From Saccharothrix syringae (lineage in GTDB: Bacteria > Actinomycetota > Actinomycetes > Mycobacteriales > Pseudonocardiaceae), in contig NZ_CP034550.1 in assembly GCF_009498035.1 (NCBI RefSeq), positions 5,270,001 through 5,334,000 on the forward strand: a stretch of DNA of 64,000 nt, written 5' to 3'. How positions within the stretch are numbered: the first letter of the stretch is position 1; each line of letters starts with the position of its first letter. This document shows positions 51,821-60,689 of the stretch, in pieces. The notes beneath the pieces were generated by a model, which did no database searches, was not told where the DNA came from, and saw only the letters and a list, made by a program, of their open reading frames with translations. The translations under genes were made by a program, and so were the position numbers.

Positions 51821-52012
51821 CTAGCGACGTTTGCGGTGGCTCGTGTCGCACAGCGGGTAGCGCTTGCTGCGGCGGCACGAGCAGACCGCCACGACGAACC
51901 GGTCGGAGCACACCACCGACCCGTCCTCCAGCTCCATCTCGACCGGCCCCTCCACCAGGAGCGGCCCGCCGGGCACCACGGTCACCTTGCGCACGTCACG
52001 CGGCGTCGGCAC
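51821..52012 (-). CDS. CDGSH iron-sulfur protein
   Basis: A 63-residue protein with the CDGSH [2Fe-2S] motif C-x-C-x(8)-C-x(3)-H, seen as CSCRRSKRYPLCDTSH. These proteins hold a labile cluster and pass electrons or clusters. The GTG start at 52010-52012 lies inside the end of the upstream methyltransferase gene, overlapping 17 bp, so the two are coupled. It converges with the diiron gene (10-bp gap). Confidence 0.9.
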   Translation of the reverse strand: MPTPRDVRKVTVVPGGPLLVEGPVEMELEDGSVVCSDRFVVAVCSCRRSKRYPLCDTSHRKRR

Positions 52013-52643
52013 GGATCACCACCAGTTCCTCGTGCCGCTGGCCCTGCTCGATCAACCCCTGTTCGAGCAGCCACGGCGCCCGGGCGCGCATGACCGGCCC
52101 GAAGGGGATGGTCCGCCGGGCCACCACCGCCGCCTTGAGCCCGCCACCGCGCAACTGCCGCAGCGTGACGTCCGAGTCGCACAGCGCGGAGTGCACGATC
52201 AGGCCCATCCCCTTGCGTGCCAACAGCATCGGCATCACCGCGCACAGCCGGTCGAGCACCGCGCGCCCCATCGCCCCGGCGTCCCACGCCCGCTCGCACC
52301 CGCGCCGGGGCACGCCCACACTGGGCACGTAGGGCGGGTTCGCCGTGATCAGGTCGAACTCCCCGGTGCCGACCAGGTCGCCGAAGTCCGTCCGCAGTGC
52401 CCGGACCGGCACGCCGTTCAGGCGCCCGTTGACCCGCGCCGCGAGCACCGCGCGCCGACACAGGTCGACTGCGGTCACCTCGCCCGCACCCGCGCGACCG
52501 GCGGCGATCGCCAGCGCACCGGTACCCGTGCACACGTCCAGCACCCGCGCACCGCGCGGGACGCCCGCTTCAGCCAGAGCATCGACCATGAGCCAGGTGT
52601 CTTCCTGCGGGCGGTACACACCGGGCGGCCTCCACAACCACAT
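51996..52643 (-). CDS. HemK-like class I methyltransferase
   Basis: A 215-residue SAM-dependent methyltransferase. Motif I is VLDVCTGTGALA and the substrate motif is NPPYVPS, as in HemK/PrmC and the HemK2-related small enzymes that methylate glutamine or lysine of proteins. It lacks the N-terminal helical domain of PrmC. The ATG at 52641-52643 has no ribosome site. Its coupled partner is the CDGSH protein. Confidence 0.88.
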   Translation of the reverse strand: MWLWRPPGVYRPQEDTWLMVDALAEAGVPRGARVLDVCTGTGALAIAAGRAGAGEVTAVDLCRRAVLAARVNGRLNGVPVRALRTDFGDLVGTGEFDLITANPPYVPSVGVPRRGCERAWDAGAMGRAVLDRLCAVMPMLLARKGMGLIVHSALCDSDVTLRQLRGGGLKAAVVARRTIPFGPVMRARAPWLLEQGLIEQGQRHEELVVIRADAA

Positions 52644-52745
52644 AGGACAGTGGTTCCCGGCGTTCCGGCGCGCAAACGAACCCGTTCTTCGCGGTTCAAG
52701 TCCCCCTGACAGGGGAACCCCCGGTTCCCGGACATGGAGGTTCCT

Positions 52746-53534
52746 ATGGGCGTAGTGGAAGCGGCGCGCGCCGCGGCCAGGGAACAGGTGCTCGTGGCCA
52801 TGCTGGGCATCCCGCGCCTGCTGGCGCACCCGGTGTGGCGCGACGCCGACCCCGACCAGGGCCGCGGCGTCGGCGTCCTGCTGGTGCCGGGGTTCGGCTT
52901 CGGCGACCTGAGCCTGCACCTGACCGCCACGTGGCTGCGCAACCGGGGGTACGTGCCCGCGGGGTCGCGCATCGGCCTGAACGTGGGGTGCACGACCGAG
53001 CTGGTCGACCGGCTGGAGAAGCGCCTCCAGGCGCACGTCGAGGCGACCGGTGGACCGGTGGTCCTGCTCGGCCAGAGCCGCGGCGGCGGCCTGGCCAGGC
53101 TGCTGTCGGTGCGCCGCCCGGAGCTGGTGCGCGGCCTGGTGATGCTGGCCAGCCCGGTGCTGGACACCCTGGGCGCGCACCCGAGCGTGGTGAAGGTGGC
53201 GCGGACGCTGGCGCGCCTGTCCGCCATGGGCCTGCCCGGCCTGCTGGACGAGGACTGCTTCCAGGGGTCGTGCTACGAGACCAACTCCTCGGCCATGGCC
53301 AAGCCGCTGGAGGTGCCCGCGGTCGCGGTGTTCTCGCACAACGACCTCATCGCGCCGCCGAAGCTGTGCGCCGACCCGTGCGCGGAGTGCGTGGAGGTCG
53401 GCAGCACCCACACCGGCATGGCGCTGGACCCGGAGCTGTACGAGCTGCTGGAGCCGAGGTTGGCGGCGTGGGCGCGGGCCGGGGAGGAGAAGCGGCAGGA
53501 ACCCGAGCTGGTACCGCTCGCGCACTCGGCGTGA
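52746..53534 (+). CDS. Alpha/beta hydrolase
   Basis: A 262-residue alpha/beta-hydrolase with nucleophile elbow GQSRGGG and an oxyanion loop VPGFGFGD; the likely catalytic histidine is in GSTHTGMAL. Two cysteine-rich spots (CFQGSC, CADPCAEC) are unusual for the fold. The ATG at 52746 has GGAGG seven bases upstream; an ATG four codons earlier is possible. It stands alone, divergent from the methyltransferase. The substrate is unknown. Confidence 0.88.
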   Translation: MGVVEAARAAAREQVLVAMLGIPRLLAHPVWRDADPDQGRGVGVLLVPGFGFGDLSLHLTATWLRNRGYVPAGSRIGLNVGCTTELVDRLEKRLQAHVEATGGPVVLLGQSRGGGLARLLSVRRPELVRGLVMLASPVLDTLGAHPSVVKVARTLARLSAMGLPGLLDEDCFQGSCYETNSSAMAKPLEVPAVAVFSHNDLIAPPKLCADPCAECVEVGSTHTGMALDPELYELLEPRLAAWARAGEEKRQEPELVPLAHSA

Positions 53535-53654
53535 GTTCCGGGAGCACCCGCCGCCCCCATGGCGACGAGGTTCCCGACTTCGCGCGGTCCACTTCGGACA
53601 GAGGAGTCACGGGCCTTTTCCGGCTCGGCTCTGGGAGCGCTTCCGGAGTGCCGG

Positions 53655-54068
53655 TCACGGGTTGCCCGGGAGGTCGACGCGGACCGCGTCGGAGACGACC
53701 CGGTCCCGGTGGACGCCCGGGAACCTGCGCGCGACCTCGGTCGGGTCGTAGACCACCGAGACCTCCAGCGCACCGGCCGGGTGGGTGTACCAGTCGCCCA
53801 GCCTGAACGCGGTGCCCGCCCGCTGGCCCGGGGCGAGCGGGCGGAGGTCGTCGGCCGGGTGCGGCGCGCGGTGGTAGAGCTGCGCCGGCCCGCCGACCGC
53901 CTCCCCGGTGACCGGGTCGCGCAGCACCGCGTACAGCTCGCGGTCGGTGCCCCCCTCGTACCCGACGGCCAGCCGACCGGCCACGACGACGGTGGCGTCA
54001 CCGGTGTTGACCAGCGCGACCCGCACGAGGTCCCTGACCACGTGGAGCCGGACCTCCAGCGGCGTCAC
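53655..54068 (-). CDS. Hypothetical protein coupled to zincin gene
   Basis: A 137-residue protein of unknown family, mostly predicted beta strand (VRLHVVRDLVRVALVN, LAVGYEGGTDRELYAVL). There is no signal peptide, helix or catalytic motif. The GTG at 54066-54068 overlaps the stop of the upstream peptidoglycan-binding zincin gene (GTGA), so the two are made together, and this could be its immunity, inhibitor or carrier partner. Confidence 0.65.
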   Translation of the reverse strand: MTPLEVRLHVVRDLVRVALVNTGDATVVVAGRLAVGYEGGTDRELYAVLRDPVTGEAVGGPAQLYHRAPHPADDLRPLAPGQRAGTAFRLGDWYTHPAGALEVSVVYDPTEVARRFPGVHRDRVVSDAVRVDLPGNP

Positions 54069-55504
54069 GGCAGCACCACCGCGACGTAGTTCGCCCGGAG
54101 CCCGGCGTGCGCGGCCCGCTGCGCGGGTGTCCCGGCGTCGATGCGCCGCAGGACCTTCCGCCGCACGGCGACGAACTTCGCCCGGAACCGGCGGCGGTCC
54201 GCAACCGACATCAGGTTCCAGTTGGCCAGGCACCGGGTCGCGTCGCTGACGAAGGCGTCGTGGGTGGGGTTGACCGGGTCGAGCGGTTCCTCGGGCATGC
54301 CGACGCTGAGGACCTCCAGGGCCTCGCCGAGGAACTCGTGCGTCGCCGCCGAGGTGATGCCCTGGCGCAGCCGGCGCACGTGCTCCAGCTCGTGGGCGAT
54401 GTTGTGCACGGCGCCGGAGAAGGGCAGGGTCAGCGCGTTCGGACCGACCCGCACCCGGACCGGTTCGCCCGGCCGGAAGTCGGTGGAGGCCAGGGCGGTG
54501 ACCGCCGGGTCGAAGAAGACGGCGAGCAGGTTGCCGTCGTCGGTCAGGTCGAAGAAGTCGACCAGCAGCCGCAGGGCGGCGTTCGGGCTGGTCGCGACGA
54601 GCCGGGTGTAGAAGACCTCGGTGGTCGCCGGCCCGATCCTGCCGTCGACGGCGATGCCCGCCGCCTGCTGCGCCTCCGCGACGAACTGGGTGGTCGTCAC
54701 GTCCCACACCCCGGTCACCGGAGCCCCGACCAGGCCCTGGACGGCGCGCGCGGAGCGTTCGTCGGAGTACTTGGCGCGGGTGAAGGCCAGCCCGCTCCGC
54801 GCCTGGGCCGCGGTGAGCCGGGTGGGCGTGGCGGCCGCGGGCGCGGCGGCCGGGGCGGGCCGGGCCAGCTCGCGTCGGATGGTGTCGCGCAGCGTGGTGG
54901 CACTGGTGAAGGCCCCGTCCCCGACCTCGACGACGCGCAGCCCGCCGGACTCGAACCGGGTGGAGGCGGGCGAGAATTCGGGCCACGGGATCAGGCCCCC
55001 GAGCAGCCGCATCCCCTCGAACGTGAACGCGCCCGCGTTGTGCCGGACCACCAGCACGTCGCCGCCGGTGCGCAGGTCGTAGAAGTCGAGCACCAGTTGG
55101 ATGCCGTGCTCGGGGCGGTGGCCGGCCAGGCTTTCGGTCACCAGGCGGTCCATGGTGGCCTGGTCGACGACGCCGTCGTCCCCGAGCCCGCGGGCCGTCT
55201 GCCAGTCGGAGGTCGCCCGGACGGTGCCCGGCCCGATCACCCCGTCGCGGTTCGCGGCGGGCACCCCGGTGACCGTTTGCAGCACCCGCACCGTGAGGCT
55301 GTCGAACAACCGCCGGTCCGCCGCGACGGCCGCGGTGCTCTCCGCCGGCGTCAGGGCCCGCCGCTGGACGAGCGTGCGCGCCACGCCGCGGTTGCCGACC
55401 GACCGCTGGAGTTCGACGAGGTGCCCGGCCTCGGGGCGCTGGTCGGGGGCGGGACGCGCGGGTGGCCGTCGCCTGGGCGCGGGCTCGGCGTGGTGCGTGG
55501 ACAC
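54065..55504 (-). CDS. Peptidoglycan-binding-repeat protein with zincin motif
   Basis: A 479-residue protein without a signal peptide. The Pro/Arg-rich N-terminus ends in LQRSVGNRGVARTL, a motif common at the start of cargo proteins of actinobacterial extracellular contractile injection systems (as in DUF4157 proteins). Two peptidoglycan-binding-like units follow (DGVIGPGTVRATSDWQ, VDGRIGPATTEVF), each trailed by similar segments (LVLDFYDLRTGGD, LLVDFFDLTDDGN) that look like a duplicated module. HELEH near residue 370 with a later GEALE fits a zinc metallopeptidase. Cargo or toxin function is inference; no injection-system genes are in the window. Confidence 0.7.
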   Translation of the reverse strand: MSTHHAEPAPRRRPPARPAPDQRPEAGHLVELQRSVGNRGVARTLVQRRALTPAESTAAVAADRRLFDSLTVRVLQTVTGVPAANRDGVIGPGTVRATSDWQTARGLGDDGVVDQATMDRLVTESLAGHRPEHGIQLVLDFYDLRTGGDVLVVRHNAGAFTFEGMRLLGGLIPWPEFSPASTRFESGGLRVVEVGDGAFTSATTLRDTIRRELARPAPAAAPAAATPTRLTAAQARSGLAFTRAKYSDERSARAVQGLVGAPVTGVWDVTTTQFVAEAQQAAGIAVDGRIGPATTEVFYTRLVATSPNAALRLLVDFFDLTDDGNLLAVFFDPAVTALASTDFRPGEPVRVRVGPNALTLPFSGAVHNIAHELEHVRRLRQGITSAATHEFLGEALEVLSVGMPEEPLDPVNPTHDAFVSDATRCLANWNLMSVADRRRFRAKFVAVRRKVLRRIDAGTPAQRAAHAGLRANYVAVVLP

Positions 55505-55624
55505 ACTCCCGCCCTCCTCGCGAGCCGGGGCCGACCTCCCCAGTCTCCCCGGTCGACGCCTCCGGGGCCTGCCCCTCCGGGCAGCCGCGCGGCCGCGCCG
55601 GGCTGCGTGGACGGGCGGTCGGCG

Positions 55625-56323
55625 TCAGGTGGGCTTGCGGACCAGGCCGGTGTAGGCGGCGACGGCGAGGGTGGCCATGGCCCACAGCAGGGCTTGCAGC
55701 GCCCAGAGGAGGTAGGTGAACGCCTGACCGCGGCGGGTGGCGGTGTCGAGGTCGCAGCGGGCGCGCAGCCCGGTGGCGCCCAGGGGCAGCCCGCGGTCGA
55801 TGCCCAGGCCGATGAGTTCCGCGGTGGAGCAGGGCGTTCCCCGGCCGCCGTCGGTCGTGCTCACCACGCGCTCGGCGGCGTGGTGACCGGCGCGGGTGGG
55901 GACCTGCCCGGCCGCGTAGGCCAGCGCACCGGTCAGGGCCAGGACCACGACCAGGGCGGTGACCAGGCGGTGGGCGCGGTAGCCGTAGCGGCCCAGCCAG
56001 CCCCACAGCCAGTGCCGCCACCGCGCCACTCGGCCCTCGAACGCGTCGGGCGCGCGACGCCGCAGGTCCTCCTGCTGGGCGATGAGCACCTGACGGGCGT
56101 TGCCGTCGTGCCCGGCGGCCCGCTCCGCGGCGGCGGGCACCGCGATCCGCCGGTCGCCGTCCGCGCAGCCCCGGCGACCGGATTCCGCGCGCTCCCGCAG
56201 GCACATCACCGAGGCGGGCAGGTACAGCACCCTGTCCACCCACACCTTGCTCAAGATCAGGAGGGAACCGGAGTCGTGGTCCAGGTCCGGCACGCCCACC
56301 ACCCGCACACCCCGGACGCGCAC
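55625..56323 (-). CDS. Membrane protein with C-terminal helices, N-terminus frameshifted
   Basis: The 232-residue open frame starts at the GTG at 56321-56323 and has two membrane helices (around residues 120-138 and 205-225). Coding continues in the same frame upstream (VRAELVRELLLG, HGELDPRGVRV) with no start codon. Just before that, another frame reads WEQEVVDAARRGAWAGD from about 56460 to 56410. Together these match the N-terminus of a family of actinobacterial membrane proteins. The complete gene therefore probably starts near 56447, and a frame break lies near 56410-56418. The GTG start given is only the longest intact piece. Function unknown. Confidence 0.6.
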   Translation of the reverse strand: MRVRGVRVVGVPDLDHDSGSLLILSKVWVDRVLYLPASVMCLRERAESGRRGCADGDRRIAVPAAAERAAGHDGNARQVLIAQQEDLRRRAPDAFEGRVARWRHWLWGWLGRYGYRAHRLVTALVVVLALTGALAYAAGQVPTRAGHHAAERVVSTTDGGRGTPCSTAELIGLGIDRGLPLGATGLRARCDLDTATRRGQAFTYLLWALQALLWAMATLAVAAYTGLVRKPT

Positions 56324-56530
56324 CCCGCGCGGGTCCAGCTCGCCGTGGCGGCCCAGCAGCAGTTCCCGGACCAGTTCCGCCCGGACGCACGGGTCCGCGC
56401 CCTCGACGGTCGCCGGCCCACGCGCCCCGGCGGGCGGCGTCGACCACCTCCTGCTCCCACGAGCCCTAAATGACGTGCCCGGTGATCACCGCCGTGGCAG
56501 ACTCCACCCCCCGATGCGGGAGGGGTGGGG

Positions 56531-56998
56531 ATGAAGCTGGGTGAGGCGCTGGCGCTGCGAGCCGACGTCGCGCGACGTGTCGAGCAGTTGCGCGCGCGAG
56601 TGGCCGGCAACGCCCGCTACCAGGAGGGCGAGACGCCCGCCGAGGACGCCGTGGAGCTGCTGGCGCAGGCGGTGGAGGCGTGCGACGAGCTGGAGTCGTT
56701 GATCCGCCGGATCAACCGCACCAACGCCTCGACCCCGCTGGGCGGCGGCACGATCACCGACGCCCTGGCCCACCGCGACGCGCTGCGCCTGCGCCACGGC
56801 CTGCTCACCGCCGCCGCCGACGCCGCCACGGGCCGCAACCAGCACGGCGTGGCGCGCCAGCTCCGCTCCGAACTGCTGTACGTCTCGGCCCTGCCGGTGG
56901 CGCGGCTGCGCGCGGACGCCGACCGGTTGGCGCGGGACATCCGCGAGGTCGACGTGGCGATCCAGCAGGCGAACTGGCAGGTGGACCTGCTGGACTGA
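56531..56998 (+). CDS. DIP1984-family protein
   Basis: A 155-residue protein, almost wholly alpha-helical coiled coil (KLGEALALRADVARRVEQL). It includes the INRTNASTPL segment typical of the DIP1984 family and ends in AIQQANWQVDLLD. The ATG at 56531 has GGAGGGG upstream. Members are widespread in actinobacteria and some phage-linked regions, with no assigned role. It is divergent from the frameshifted membrane gene. Confidence 0.85.
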   Translation: MKLGEALALRADVARRVEQLRARVAGNARYQEGETPAEDAVELLAQAVEACDELESLIRRINRTNASTPLGGGTITDALAHRDALRLRHGLLTAAADAATGRNQHGVARQLRSELLYVSALPVARLRADADRLARDIREVDVAIQQANWQVDLLD

Positions 56999-57365
56999 AC
57001 GAGTGGCAGGAGCGGGTAGTCGCCCGGGGGGCGAGCGCACACCGCGGGCCGGCGGTCAAACCAGCCCACCTTCTCCGGCGCGCGGAGGGCAGCGCGGGGG
57101 TTCGATTCCCCGGATCACGACGCAGCCCAGGACACCTCACCGGTGACCGTGCACGAAGAACACCGCACCACCACGCGCTGATCCCGGACGACGAGGGCGG
57201 GCAAGGGGTTCCCTGCCGCGGCGGGGCCCGACGCGCACACCGCGCGCCGGGCCCCGCCCATCACTCGATCCAGTGACACCCGGCACCCCATCGGCTGTCG
57301 CGCCCGCGACCGCCCCGGTGCCACCGTGGTCGCGAGGGGACCCGCCACCCGAGGAGTGGGTGCAC
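56999..57365. other. Intergenic region with T-arm-like sequence
   Basis: 367 bases with no supported protein gene. Around 57095-57112 the sequence GGGGG-TTCGATT-CCCC resembles the T-arm of a tRNA, but no matching acceptor strand, D-arm or anticodon arm is found upstream. It could be a decayed tRNA end or an integration scar. The P450 frame is open from 57273, but its best-supported start is at 57366. Confidence 0.3.
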
Positions 57366-58727
57366 GTGAGCCGCGCGACCGCACCAGTGGACATCCCCGT
57401 CGCCCGGGGCCGGCTGCCGCTGCTCGGCCACGCCTGGCCGGTGCTGCGCGACCCGGTGGACTTCCTCGCCTCGCTCCAGGGCCAGGGCGACCTCGTCCGC
57501 GTCACCGTGGGCCCGTTCGACGTGGTCGTGGTGTGCGACCCGGACCTGGCCCACCAGGTCCTGCTGGACGACCGCGCGTTCGACAAGGGCGGCCCGTTCA
57601 TCGAGCGCGCCCGCGACGTGGTGGGCGACAACGTGAGCACCTGCCCGCACTCCGACCACCGCCGCCGGCGCAGGCTGGTCCAACCCGCCTTCCACCCCGA
57701 CCGGCTCCCCGCCTACGGGCGCGTCATGTCCTTCCAGATCGCCGAGCGGGTCAACTCGTGGCACGACGGCCAGGTCCTCGACGTCCCTGCCGAGATGGCC
57801 ATGATCGCCACGAACGTGTTGACCTCGACCATGTTCTCCGACACCCTCCCGCCCGCACGGCTGCGCAGGGCCCGGCGGGACGCCGACACCGTCGCTGGTG
57901 CCGTCCTGCCCAGGATGTTCCTGCCGCGGGCGTTGACCCGCCTGCCGCTCCCGGTCAACGTCCGCTCCGCCCGCGCCCGCGACCGGCTGCGGCGGAGCAC
58001 CCTGGCGGCCGTCCGCGCCCGGCGCGCCGAGGGCGGCGACCGGGGCGACCTGCTGTCCGCCCTGCTCGCCGGGTACGACACCGAGTCCGCGGACGACCGG
58101 CGCACCTCGTCCGACACCGAGCTGGTCGACGAGATGCTGGTCTTCCACCTCGCGGGCAGCGAGACCACCGCCGTCGTGCTGTCCTGGGCGCTGCACCTGG
58201 TCGCCGGCGACCGCGAGGTCGAGCGCCGGCTGCACGCCGAGGTCGACGCCAACCTCAACGGGCGCACCGCCACCTACGAGGACCTGCGCGCGCTGGAGTT
58301 CACCGGCCGGGTCGTCACCGAGACCATGCGCCTGCGCCCGCCGATCTGGCTGCTCAACCGCGAGCTGACCACCGACGCCCGGCTGGGCGGCCACCACCTG
58401 CCCGCGGGCACGGTGGTGGCGTGCAGCCCGTACGTCGTCCACCACCGCGCCGACCTCTACCGCGACCCCGAGCGGTTCGACCCCGACCGCTGGGACCCGG
58501 CCGCGCGGCCCGTCCCGCCGCGCACCGCGTTCCTGCCGTTCGGCCACGGCGCGCGCAAGTGCGTCGGCGACCGGTTCGGCGTGGTCGAGGCGACCCTGGC
58601 CCTGGCCTCCATCGCCACCCGCTGGCGCCTGGCGCACCTGCCCGGGGAGGAGGAGGTGCGCCCGGCCGCGTCCGTGGTGCTGCGGCCACGCCGACTGCAC
58701 ATGCGCGTCACCCGACGTGCCCGCTGA
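57366..58727 (+). CDS. Cytochrome P450, paralogue of the 38548 gene
   Basis: A 453-residue P450. Motifs: GRLPLLGHAWPVL at the N-terminus, LAGSETT in the I helix, ExxR in TETMRLRPP, and haem loop FLPFGHGARKCVGD. It shares the N-terminal layout and the DKGGPFIERARDVVGD-like segment with the P450 at 38548-39822, so the two are paralogues of the same branch. The GTG at 57366 is preferred for the GAGGAG nine bases upstream; earlier in-frame GTGs add only low-complexity residues. No redox partner or terpene synthase is adjacent. Confidence 0.9.
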   Translation: MSRATAPVDIPVARGRLPLLGHAWPVLRDPVDFLASLQGQGDLVRVTVGPFDVVVVCDPDLAHQVLLDDRAFDKGGPFIERARDVVGDNVSTCPHSDHRRRRRLVQPAFHPDRLPAYGRVMSFQIAERVNSWHDGQVLDVPAEMAMIATNVLTSTMFSDTLPPARLRRARRDADTVAGAVLPRMFLPRALTRLPLPVNVRSARARDRLRRSTLAAVRARRAEGGDRGDLLSALLAGYDTESADDRRTSSDTELVDEMLVFHLAGSETTAVVLSWALHLVAGDREVERRLHAEVDANLNGRTATYEDLRALEFTGRVVTETMRLRPPIWLLNRELTTDARLGGHHLPAGTVVACSPYVVHHRADLYRDPERFDPDRWDPAARPVPPRTAFLPFGHGARKCVGDRFGVVEATLALASIATRWRLAHLPGEEEVRPAASVVLRPRRLHMRVTRRAR

Positions 58728-58857
58728 CCAGGCTTTTTGCCCGACCCCAAAGGCCCGCCAAAGGCGCGGCCCGGAGCATGGTCCCGCGCCGGACCCGACT
58801 TCGCCCCCGACGAGACCCCACCGGGGTTTCGCCGGGCGGGGACCCGGCGGCGGGGGT

Positions 58858-58881
58858 GACCGGTACCGCGCCGTACCGGTC
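58858..58881. terminator. Palindromic hairpin between convergent P450 and permease genes
   Basis: Arms GACCGGTAC and GTACCGGTC are perfectly complementary over 9 bp with a 6-base loop. It lies between two convergent genes and covers the last codon of the permease gene, so it may stop transcription from the right. Confidence 0.55.
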
Positions 58882-59683
58882 ACCCGCGCCGGTCGAGCGC
58901 GTCGCCTGCGACGTCGCCGAGCAGCACCAGGCACACCACGGTGACCAGCAGGAACCCGCCGGGGAACAGCAGCAGGTGGGGGTGCTCGGCCAGGTCGCGC
59001 GACTGGTTGACCAGCACGCCCCAGGACACCGCCGGCGGGCGCAGCCCGACCCCCAGGTAGGACAGCGTGCTCTCGGCGGCCAGGTAGCCGCCGAGGCTGG
59101 TGCTGCCGACGGCGACGACCGGCGGGAGCGCGTCGGGCAGCACGTGCCGCAGCACCACGTGCGGGTGGGACGCCCCCAGGGCGCGCGCGGCGTCCGCGTG
59201 GCCCGACCGCCGCGCCGCGATGGTCGCCCCGCGCGCGATCCTGGCCACCGGCGGCCAGCCGAGCAGCGCCAGCGCACCGACCACCGCGACGACCGAGTGG
59301 GCGCGCAGCAGGGTCAGCAGCACCAGCACGCCCAGCAGGGCGGGCAGCGCGGCGAAGACGTCGGCGGTGCGCGAGACGGCGCTGTCGACCCAGCCGCCGC
59401 GGTAGCCCGCGACGGTGCCGGCCAGCCCGCCGACCACGACGGCCGCGACCGCGGCGCACAGCCCGACGAGCACGGCCGGCCGGGCGCCGTGGACGGTCAT
59501 CGCGTAGTAGTCGCAGCCCAGCGCGTTGGTGCCGAACACGTGCGCCGCGTCGGGCGGTCGCGCGCCCAGCGCGAGGTCGCAGTCCCGGGGGTCGCGCCGG
59601 GTCCACAGCCGGGGCAGCGCGGCCATCGAGAGGACGGCCAGCAGGGGCAGGGCGAGCACGATCCGGCCCACGCGGTCAGCCAT
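58880..59683 (-). CDS. Opp/Dpp-type ABC permease (DppC-like)
   Basis: A 267-residue permease of the peptide/nickel uptake family. An N-terminal helix and a periplasmic segment (HVFGTNALGCDYYA) typical of DppC are followed by four or five helices and an EAA loop (ARALGASHPHVVLRHVLPDALP). The ATG at 59681-59683 lies inside the upstream permease gene (8-bp overlap). No DppD or DppF ATPase follows, so the transporter needs ATPases encoded elsewhere or has lost them. Confidence 0.9.
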   Translation of the reverse strand: MADRVGRIVLALPLLAVLSMAALPRLWTRRDPRDCDLALGARPPDAAHVFGTNALGCDYYAMTVHGARPAVLVGLCAAVAAVVVGGLAGTVAGYRGGWVDSAVSRTADVFAALPALLGVLVLLTLLRAHSVVAVVGALALLGWPPVARIARGATIAARRSGHADAARALGASHPHVVLRHVLPDALPPVVAVGSTSLGGYLAAESTLSYLGVGLRPPAVSWGVLVNQSRDLAEHPHLLLFPGGFLLVTVVCLVLLGDVAGDALDRRG

Positions 59684-60689
59684 GGCCGATCCGGGGGTCG
59701 AGCACCGGGTAGAGCAGGTCGACGGCGAGGTTGACCACCAGGTGGACCAGCAGCGCGATCGTGGCCGCCGCGATCACCACCGGCGCGTCGCCGTCCGCCA
59801 CCGCGGTGAACACCAGCCGGCCCGCGCCGGGCACGTTGAACACCCCTTCGACCACCACGGCGCCGCCGAGCAGCGCGGTGACGTCGGACCCGAGGTGCGT
59901 GACCACCGGGACCAGGCAGTTGCGCAGCGCGTGCGCGCGGACGACCCGGGCCCGGCCCAGCCCCTTGGCGGCGGCGGTGCGCACGTGGTCCGCGCCCAGG
60001 TTCGCCGCCACCGCCGACCGGGTCACCCGGGCGGTGACGGCCGCGGCCAGCGCCCCGAGCACGGTGGCCGGGACGACCAGGCTCAGCCACGGGTGGCCGG
60101 GCCGGAACGCGACGGTGAACACGTCACCGAGGAACTGCGGCGCCCACGGCTGCCCGTCGAGCCACCGGCCCAGCCGCACGCCCAGGCCGAACTGCGCCAG
60201 GGCGCCGAGCAGGAACGGCGGCACCGCGACGAGCGCGGCCGCGCCGACCCGCACCAGCCGGTCGGCGGCCCGGCCGCGGCGCGCCCCGGCGAGCACGCCC
60301 GCGGTCAGGCCCGCGGCGGCGTTGACGGCGAACGCCAGCAGCGCCAGCCGGAGCGTGACCGGCGCGGCGTCGCCGACGGCGGCCAGCACGTCGCGGCCGC
60401 GCACGTCGGTGCCGAGGTCGCCGGCGAGCAGGTGCCGCAACCGGGTGCCGAACACCGGCAGGCACGGGTCGCCCACCCTGGCGAAGCACGGGTCGTCGGT
60501 GCCCAGGCGGCGGGCCGCGGCGGCGAGCTGGGCCGCCGTCGGCACCCGGTCGCCGAACACCGCGCGGGCCGGGTTGCCGTTGAGCTGGATGCCCAGGGCG
60601 GTCAGGTAGTGCAGCGCGAACAGCGTGGCCAGCACGGTCGGCGGGAACTGGAGCAGGCGGCGGGCCAGGTACCGCCCCGGACCGGTCAC
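59676..60689 (-). CDS. Opp/Dpp-type ABC permease (DppB-like)
   Basis: A 337-residue DppB-type permease with an N-terminal helix, a long periplasmic loop with a Cys pair (DPCFARVGDPCLP) and the EAA loop (TAAAKGLGRARVVRAHALRNCLVP). The GTG at 60687-60689 overlaps the binding-protein stop (GTGA). It pairs with the DppC-like gene that follows. Confidence 0.92.
   Translation of the reverse strand: MTGPGRYLARRLLQFPPTVLATLFALHYLTALGIQLNGNPARAVFGDRVPTAAQLAAAARRLGTDDPCFARVGDPCLPVFGTRLRHLLAGDLGTDVRGRDVLAAVGDAAPVTLRLALLAFAVNAAAGLTAGVLAGARRGRAADRLVRVGAAALVAVPPFLLGALAQFGLGVRLGRWLDGQPWAPQFLGDVFTVAFRPGHPWLSLVVPATVLGALAAAVTARVTRSAVAANLGADHVRTAAAKGLGRARVVRAHALRNCLVPVVTHLGSDVTALLGGAVVVEGVFNVPGAGRLVFTAVADGDAPVVIAAATIALLVHLVVNLAVDLLYPVLDPRIGHG

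Noticed and set aside
57095..57112. T-arm-like sequence considered as a tRNA gene
   Set aside because: No 5' acceptor strand complementary to the following bases and no D-arm or anticodon arm at the correct distances. Kept only as a possible relic.
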